Below, piece by piece: positions 59,801 through 64,000 of a DNA stretch of 64,000 bases (the stretch's first letter is position 1; each line of letters begins with the position of its first letter). A model generated the notes under the pieces. The model ran no database searches. It was not told the origin of the DNA and worked only from the letters and a program-made list of their open reading frames with translations. The position numbers and the translations under genes are program-made. The stretch covers positions 62,001-126,000 of the forward strand of contig NZ_JAFBED010000004.1 of the NCBI RefSeq assembly GCF_016908565.1. Reading direction: 5' to 3'. The stretch comes from Sutcliffiella tianshenii. GTDB lineage: Bacteria; Bacillota; Bacilli; Bacillales; Bacillaceae_I.

Positions 59801-60451
59801 CTAAAAATCCAATAACCCTTTTTTGGCCGCATATTTTACAAGCTCCGGGCGGCTTTTCATTTGCAGCTTTTCCATCAGATTGCTTTTATGCGTCTCCACC
59901 GTTTTGACACTGATATAGAGCATCTCCCCGATTTCTTTATTGGAGTATCCTTTGGCAATCAAACCGAGGATCTCTCTCTCCCTTTCCGAAAGAATTGAAT
60001 AAGTATCATGATTCTCCCCTTGCTTCAGCCTGGTTACATAATCCTCCATCAGCCTTTTCGTAGCTTTCGGATAAAGGTAAGCCGCTCCTGTAGCAACTGT
60101 TTGTATGGCTGAGAGAAGCTCTTCATGTGGTGCACTCTTCAAAATGCAGCCGGATGCACCTGACTGTACGACCCGGAACAAATATTCATCATCGTCATGC
60201 ATCGTCAGAATCAATATCACTACCTCTGGCATACGCTTTTTCAGTTCTATGGTTGCGGTCAGCCCATCTTTTCCATGTGGCATGCTAAGATCCATCAGGA
60301 TTACATCAGGCATGAGCCTCTCTGCCATTTCAATGGCTTCATTTCCCTCTGAAGCCTGACCTATCACTTCCATTTCAGAATTTGCATCGAGCAGCATCTT
60401 CAAGCCCATCCGGACCATTGCATGATCATCAACCAATAAAATTCGTATCAT
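59801..60451 (-). CDS. NarL/LuxR-type response regulator
   Basis: 216 aa: receiver domain with RILLVDDHAMVRMG and phosphorylation site VILMDLSMP, then an HTH with SEREREILGLIAKGYSNKEIGEMLYISVKTVETHKSNLMEKL. AGAGGTG upstream. Followed 50 bp later by the kinase gene. The pair lies beside fnr and the ba3 oxidase and probably reports oxygen, nitrate or redox state. Confidence 0.95.
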   Translation of the reverse strand: MIRILLVDDHAMVRMGLKMLLDANSEMEVIGQASEGNEAIEMAERLMPDVILMDLSMPHGKDGLTATIELKKRMPEVVILILTMHDDDEYLFRVVQSGASGCILKSAPHEELLSAIQTVATGAAYLYPKATKRLMEDYVTRLKQGENHDTYSILSEREREILGLIAKGYSNKEIGEMLYISVKTVETHKSNLMEKLQMKSRPELVKYAAKKGLLDF

Positions 60452-60614
60452 TGCGCATCACCTCTCTATCCAAAGTATACAACAAATACCTCTTCTATAG
60501 TTTTATTTGGGATTATGTTTAGAGAGGGAAAAACTGAAATCACAGACTTTTTAACACATGAAATAACATAAAAGTCAGCCCTCTAATTTACTACTTATAG
60601 CAGTGTTTTTTGCA

Positions 60615-60650
60615 AAATAAAACTCAGTTCATTGTTGAACTGAGTTAATA
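60615..60650 (-). terminator. Terminator of the 124-aa membrane protein gene
   Basis: AACTCAGTTC pairs with GAACTGAGTT around AACAAT, followed by TTATTTT on the minus strand. Confidence 0.85.
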
Positions 60651-60686
60651 AGTTATGCGGTTATCGCATTATTTAAATTGATACAT

Positions 60687-61061
60687 CTATTTTTTTTCAA
60701 TCGCCATACGCAAGTTCGAGATAACTCCAATAAGCACTACTAACGAACAAACCATTTTTTCAAAAGGTGTTCCAAACAATTGTTGGATAAATCCAAAAGA
60801 CCAAAGTACAACCAAAAACCAACATATTTCGGTTATTCCTCTTTTGTATTTATATAGTTTAATTCTACCAACAATCAACGTAAAAACTACTCCAATAATA
60901 GAAATAACGATACTTATAACAGATATTGGTAGCTGTTCAGCGAATGATTCAGACCTTCCACCATTAACCCATGTGAATGGAATACTTTTGCTTATAATAA
61001 GAAAGTGGATTAAGATAGTCAAAGAGTAAAAAATGATTCCCATAAATACAGCAGTTTTCAT
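60687..61061 (-). CDS. Four-helix membrane protein, unknown function
   Basis: 124 aa with membrane helices at about residues 5-25, 45-68, 76-96 and 103-120, joined by short loops. No motif recognised. Codon use and AT content are higher than the flanking core genes. Possibly acquired. It stands alone with its own terminator. Confidence 0.65.
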   Translation of the reverse strand: MKTAVFMGIIFYSLTILIHFLIISKSIPFTWVNGGRSESFAEQLPISVISIVISIIGVVFTLIVGRIKLYKYKRGITEICWFLVVLWSFGFIQQLFGTPFEKMVCSLVVLIGVISNLRMAIEKK

Positions 61062-61266
61062 ATTAATTTTCCTGAGTTTTTCTAAAATAAAATCACCTCA
61101 TTTTTCTTCCTGTTTCAATTTTATTAATCCAGTAATATACTATTCCTATATCTCTTGCCAATTAACAGGTAACTTAAAGTAAGAAAATATCCATCCCTTT
61201 TTCTGTAGAAAAAAATTAAGGTTCATGGTAAAATCACATTAGGAAAATAAAGGCAATGTAACCTTT

Positions 61267-61304
61267 GGGTTCAACCTCGCTGAAAAGTAGGTTGGACCCT
61301 TTTT
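61267..61304 (+). promoter_or_regulatory. Leader hairpin before the nucleotidyltransferase gene (attenuator candidate)
   Basis: GGGTTCAACCT (61267-61277) pairs with AGGTTGGACCC (61289-61299), followed by five T residues, 30 bp upstream of the gene start. As no gene is upstream on this strand, this terminator would act on the gene's own leader. Confidence 0.6.
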
Positions 61305-61333
61305 GCATTCTTAAACTTAAAGGAGGACTTTTG

Positions 61334-62110
61334 ATGTTGAGAACAGAAACGCTGTTGCATCGGCTCGACGAGATCGGCAAATCGCTCGAAAGAAAAGGGG
61401 GTGCACTTTTATTGTTAGGTGTCGGTTCCGTTGGAATCGAGACTGCCCGGCTGGACGATTATTCAGATTTGGATTTCTTTGTCATTGTAAGGCATGACCA
61501 AAAAAGCAGATATATCGACCATTTGGATTGGCTAGAGGAAGTTCACCCATTAGCTTATTCTTTTAAGAATTCGGAGATTGGCTATAAAATTCTGTTCGAG
61601 GACGGCATCTTTGGTGAATATGCGGTATTTGAGGAATCGGAGCTGATTAATGGTTCTTATACGGAAGGGAGAGTCGTTTGGAAGGATCCCTCCTACAACA
61701 ATACGGGAATTTCAAAACCTTCCAACCCGATACCTAGCCCCCAAAAAGACTCCTTAGACCATCCTTTGAACGAAGCTTTAACTAATCTCTATGTGGGACT
61801 TTGCCGCTTTGCCAGGGGAGAGCGCCTATCAGCGACGAGGTTCGTACAAGGTTATGCTGTGGACAGGATTTTATCTGTACTTCATTTGATTGAACAAGAG
61901 GTGGATTACTTTCCCGATCCTTTTGGAAACGAGAGGCGCCTGGAAAAAAGATACCCTCGTTTCGCGGAAACCATTGCAGACATGGTACAGGGATATGATC
62001 ATGTACCTGAATCTGCACTTCGTATTTTAAGCTTCATAGAAGAAGTGTATCCCGTTAATCGAAAACTAAGCGATGAAATACGACGTTTAGCCAAAATAAA
62101 CTGCTGTTAA
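61334..62110 (+). CDS. Nucleotidyltransferase-fold protein
   Basis: 258 aa from the ATG at 61334, preceded by AAAGGAGG. LLLLGVGSVGIETARLDDYSDLDFFVIV contains the D-x-D catalytic pair after a G-x-S-like loop, the hallmark of the pol beta / aminoglycoside nucleotidyltransferase family; a helical C-terminal domain follows. Possibly modifies a small molecule or tRNA. No resistance-gene neighbour supports an antibiotic role. Confidence 0.8.
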   Translation: MLRTETLLHRLDEIGKSLERKGGALLLLGVGSVGIETARLDDYSDLDFFVIVRHDQKSRYIDHLDWLEEVHPLAYSFKNSEIGYKILFEDGIFGEYAVFEESELINGSYTEGRVVWKDPSYNNTGISKPSNPIPSPQKDSLDHPLNEALTNLYVGLCRFARGERLSATRFVQGYAVDRILSVLHLIEQEVDYFPDPFGNERRLEKRYPRFAETIADMVQGYDHVPESALRILSFIEEVYPVNRKLSDEIRRLAKINCC

Positions 62111-62121
62111 CCTTGAAAAAA

Positions 62122-62178
62122 CTAGAAAAAAATAGCAGGTCTAATTCTGTTGCGAATTAACCTGCTATTTTTTATAGT
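62122..62178. terminator. Convergent terminator
   Basis: AAAAAATAGCAGGT pairs with ACCTGCTATTTTTT around an 18-nt loop, between convergent genes. Confidence 0.9.
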
Positions 62179-62230
62179 TATAAAACGGAATCACTCAGGA
62201 GTATACTCCGGGGAGATTTATTGACTCGGT

Positions 62231-64000
62231 TTATTTTCTCACTTTCAATAATCTCAATGAATTGACGATGACAATCACAGTAGCACCCATATCTGCAAGG
62301 ATTGCCATCCATAAGGTAAGCCATCCTGGAATGATCAATAGGAGCGCCAAGACTTTCAACCCTAGTGCAAGAAGGATATTCTGCTTGATGATGGCTAGTG
62401 CTTTACGGCTCAGTTTAATGGTATACGGCAGTTTTTCCAGATCATCGGCCATCAGGGCAATGTCTGCCGTTTCCAAAGCCGTGTCTGTCCCTGCTCCACC
62501 CATTGCGATGCCGACCGTTGCAGATGCCAATGCCGGGGCATCATTCACGCCGTCTCCAACCATCGCTACCTTACCGTATTCTTCCCTAAGTGACTTGATT
62601 GCTTCAAGTTTATCCTGTGGAAGCAATGCAGCCTTCACTTCGTTTATTCCTACCAGCTTTCCAATCGCTTGGCCGGTAGCCATATTATCACCGGTTAACA
62701 TGATTGTTTTTTTGATACCGATACTTTCTAGCTGTTGAAGTACTCGTTTACTGCTCTCCCGTACTTGATCTGCCACTGCAATCAAGCCGATTATGTGTTC
62801 ACCGGTCCCAACAAGCATGACTGTTTTGCCTTGTGTCTGCAGGTCTTTTATTTGTTCATTAATGCCCGGAGAAACAACCATCAACTCGTCAAACAGTGAT
62901 GGACTTCCGATAAAGTAAGTTTTATTTTGAATGGTTGCTTTTGCACCTTTACCGGTTATCGATTGGAAGTCTTCAGCATGATAGTCAGCTTGGGAAATCC
63001 CTTGCTGTTCCGCTTTTCTCATAACCGCGGATGCAAGGGGATGCTGCGAGTACTTTTCAATGGCCATGCTGATGCCAAATATCTCTTCTTCTGCCCTGCC
63101 GTTAAAGGTCAGAATATCGGTAACCTCAGGCGTTCCTTGCGTCAGGGTTCCTGTTTTATCAAAAGCGATGACATTCAACCGGCCGGCTTCCTCCAAATGA
63201 ATGCCACCTTTTATCAATACTCCCATTTTGGCTGCGTTTCCTATTGCCGTTACAATGGCGACAGGGGTGGATATGACTAACGCACACGGACATCCAACCA
63301 CCAATACCGCCAATCCCCTATAAATCCATTCGGACCAATCCCCTCCAAGAAACAAGGGAGGAATGAGGACAATCAAGAGTGCAATGACCATGATTGCAGG
63401 AGTATAGTATTTCGCAAATTTATCAATGAATGCCTGAGTAGGCGCCCGCTCTGCCTGAGCCTCCTCCACAAGATGGATGATTTTCGCTATCGTAGTATCT
63501 TCCACCCGTTTGGTCACTCTTACTTCAAGTGCGCCTTCTTCATTTAAGGTTCCGGCAAAAACTTCATCGCCTACTACTTTCAGGACTGGGATCGACTCAC
63601 CGGTTATGGTGGATTGGTTAATGGACGACTGTCCGCTTACCACTTCCCCGTCCATGGCAATTTTCTGACCGGGTTTGATGAGTAGGATATCATTGATCCT
63701 AATATCCTCAACATCAAGTTCAAACTCCTCTGTCCCTCTTCTAACGGTGGCTTTTTTAGGGGCAATATCCAAAAGGGAACGAATGGATTCCCGGGCCTTA
63801 TCCATGCTATAGCCTTCAAGTGCCTCGCTGAGGGCAAACAGGAAAACAACTACCGCACCTTCGCCCCATTCCCCTATGATGGCTGCCCCGATGATGGCAA
63901 CGGTCATTAAGGTTTTCATATCAAATTCCAGCTTGAAAAGATTCTTGATCCCGACCTTGAATAACGGGTACCCTCCAACAATGATGGAAACCCCGAAAAG
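62231..64000 (-). CDS. Heavy-metal P1B-type ATPase (CadA/ZntA-like), truncated at window edge
   Basis: The frame is open to the last base of the window, so the N-terminus is missing; at least 589 residues are visible. [21 protein letters not shown] (CPC transmembrane metal site), [10 protein letters not shown] (phosphorylation) and [11 protein letters not shown] are in order, ending with two membrane helices. The first visible part includes [17 protein letters not shown] (a membrane helix). The CPC and TGES motifs mark a P1B pump, of zinc/cadmium/lead type by overall similarity to CadA; a copper pump is less likely. Confidence 0.9.
   Translation of the reverse strand, partial: LFGVSIIVGGYPLFKVGIKNLFKLEFDMKTLMTVAIIGAAIIGEWGEGAVVVFLFALSEALEGYSMDKARESIRSLLDIAPKKATVRRGTEEFELDVEDIRINDILLIKPGQKIAMDGEVVSGQSSINQSTITGESIPVLKVVGDEVFAGTLNEEGALEVRVTKRVEDTTIAKIIHLVEEAQAERAPTQAFIDKFAKYYTPAIMVIALLIVLIPPLFLGGDWSEWIYRGLAVLVVGCPCALVISTPVAIVTAIGNAAKMGVLIKGGIHLEEAGRLNVIAFDKTGTLTQGTPEVTDILTFNGRAEEEIFGISMAIEKYSQHPLASAVMRKAEQQGISQADYHAEDFQSITGKGAKATIQNKTYFIGSPSLFDELMVVSPGINEQIKDLQTQGKTVMLVGTGEHIIGLIAVADQVRESSKRVLQQLESIGIKKTIMLTGDNMATGQAIGKLVGINEVKAALLPQDKLEAIKSLREEYGKVAMVGDGVNDAPALASATVGIAMGGAGTDTALETADIALMADDLEKLPYTIKLSRKALAIIKQNILLALGLKVLALLLIIPGWLTLWMAILADMGATVIVIVNSLRLLKVRK

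Overview
The window comes from a low-GC, endospore-forming Bacillaceae chromosome (Bacillus sensu lato). The right two thirds follow the Bacillus comGA-mgsR-yqgY-yqgX-yqgW-yqgV-yqgU-yqgT-yqgS-glcK-yqgQ-gluP-yqgN-rpmG order, mixed with spore genes (YjcZ-type peptide, SpoVAF-like protein, sporulation-kinase-like histidine kinase). The left third is accessory DNA, and both pieces of it sit inside the competence ATPase gene comGA.

Region 1 (1-9732) looks like one end plus cargo of a transposon with Tn7/TnsB-type ends. It has a TGT terminus abutting comGA and seven TCTCA-containing repeats at 9501-9732. The transposase genes would lie left of the window. The cargo is rich in defence-type genes: an Abi_C protein, an Mrr-type membrane endonuclease, a three-gene ABC-3C (Lamassu-like) operon (Cap4-like nuclease, middle component, zinc-hook ABC ATPase), a 354-aa putative nuclease with a glycine-rich hydrophobic tail, a coiled-coil protein, a Swt1-type HEPN protein and several tiny zinc-ribbon proteins.

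Region 2 (about 10053-21307) is a second, 11-kb element integrated by a large serine recombinase exactly in the Walker A codons of comGA. It carries a regulator gene leading a short cluster that includes a virion-like protein, a complete type II restriction-modification unit (C5 methyltransferase, XRE controller, restriction enzyme, Vsr), a small tyrosine recombinase, a HEPN-like protein and long AT-rich non-coding segments. Joining the flanks restores G-P-T-G-S-G-K-T. comGA is thus broken twice, and this strain should lack a functional ComGA.

Region 3 (21308-64000) is core chromosome. It includes a PfpI-family protein, a lone lysine/ornithine N-hydroxylase, a membrane histidine kinase, a MurG-like transferase, the DUF1659/DUF2922/YvrJ trio, the mgsR-yqg cluster with murein, teichoic-acid, glucokinase and rhomboid genes, a chemoreceptor, lactate dehydrogenase, rpmG, and a glycan-synthesis cluster. 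It ends with a ba3-type oxidase operon, fnr, a NarL-type two-component system and a CadA/ZntA-type P-type ATPase cut by the window edge. A consensus FNR box sits at -41.5 of a likely promoter of the oxidase operon, linking it to the adjacent fnr gene.

The most unexplained DNA is a 0.7-kb array at 40436-41120: 13 units of almost exactly 52 bp, each with a GGTCTCA/TGAGACC dyad, lying between the SpoVAF-like gene and yqgQ.
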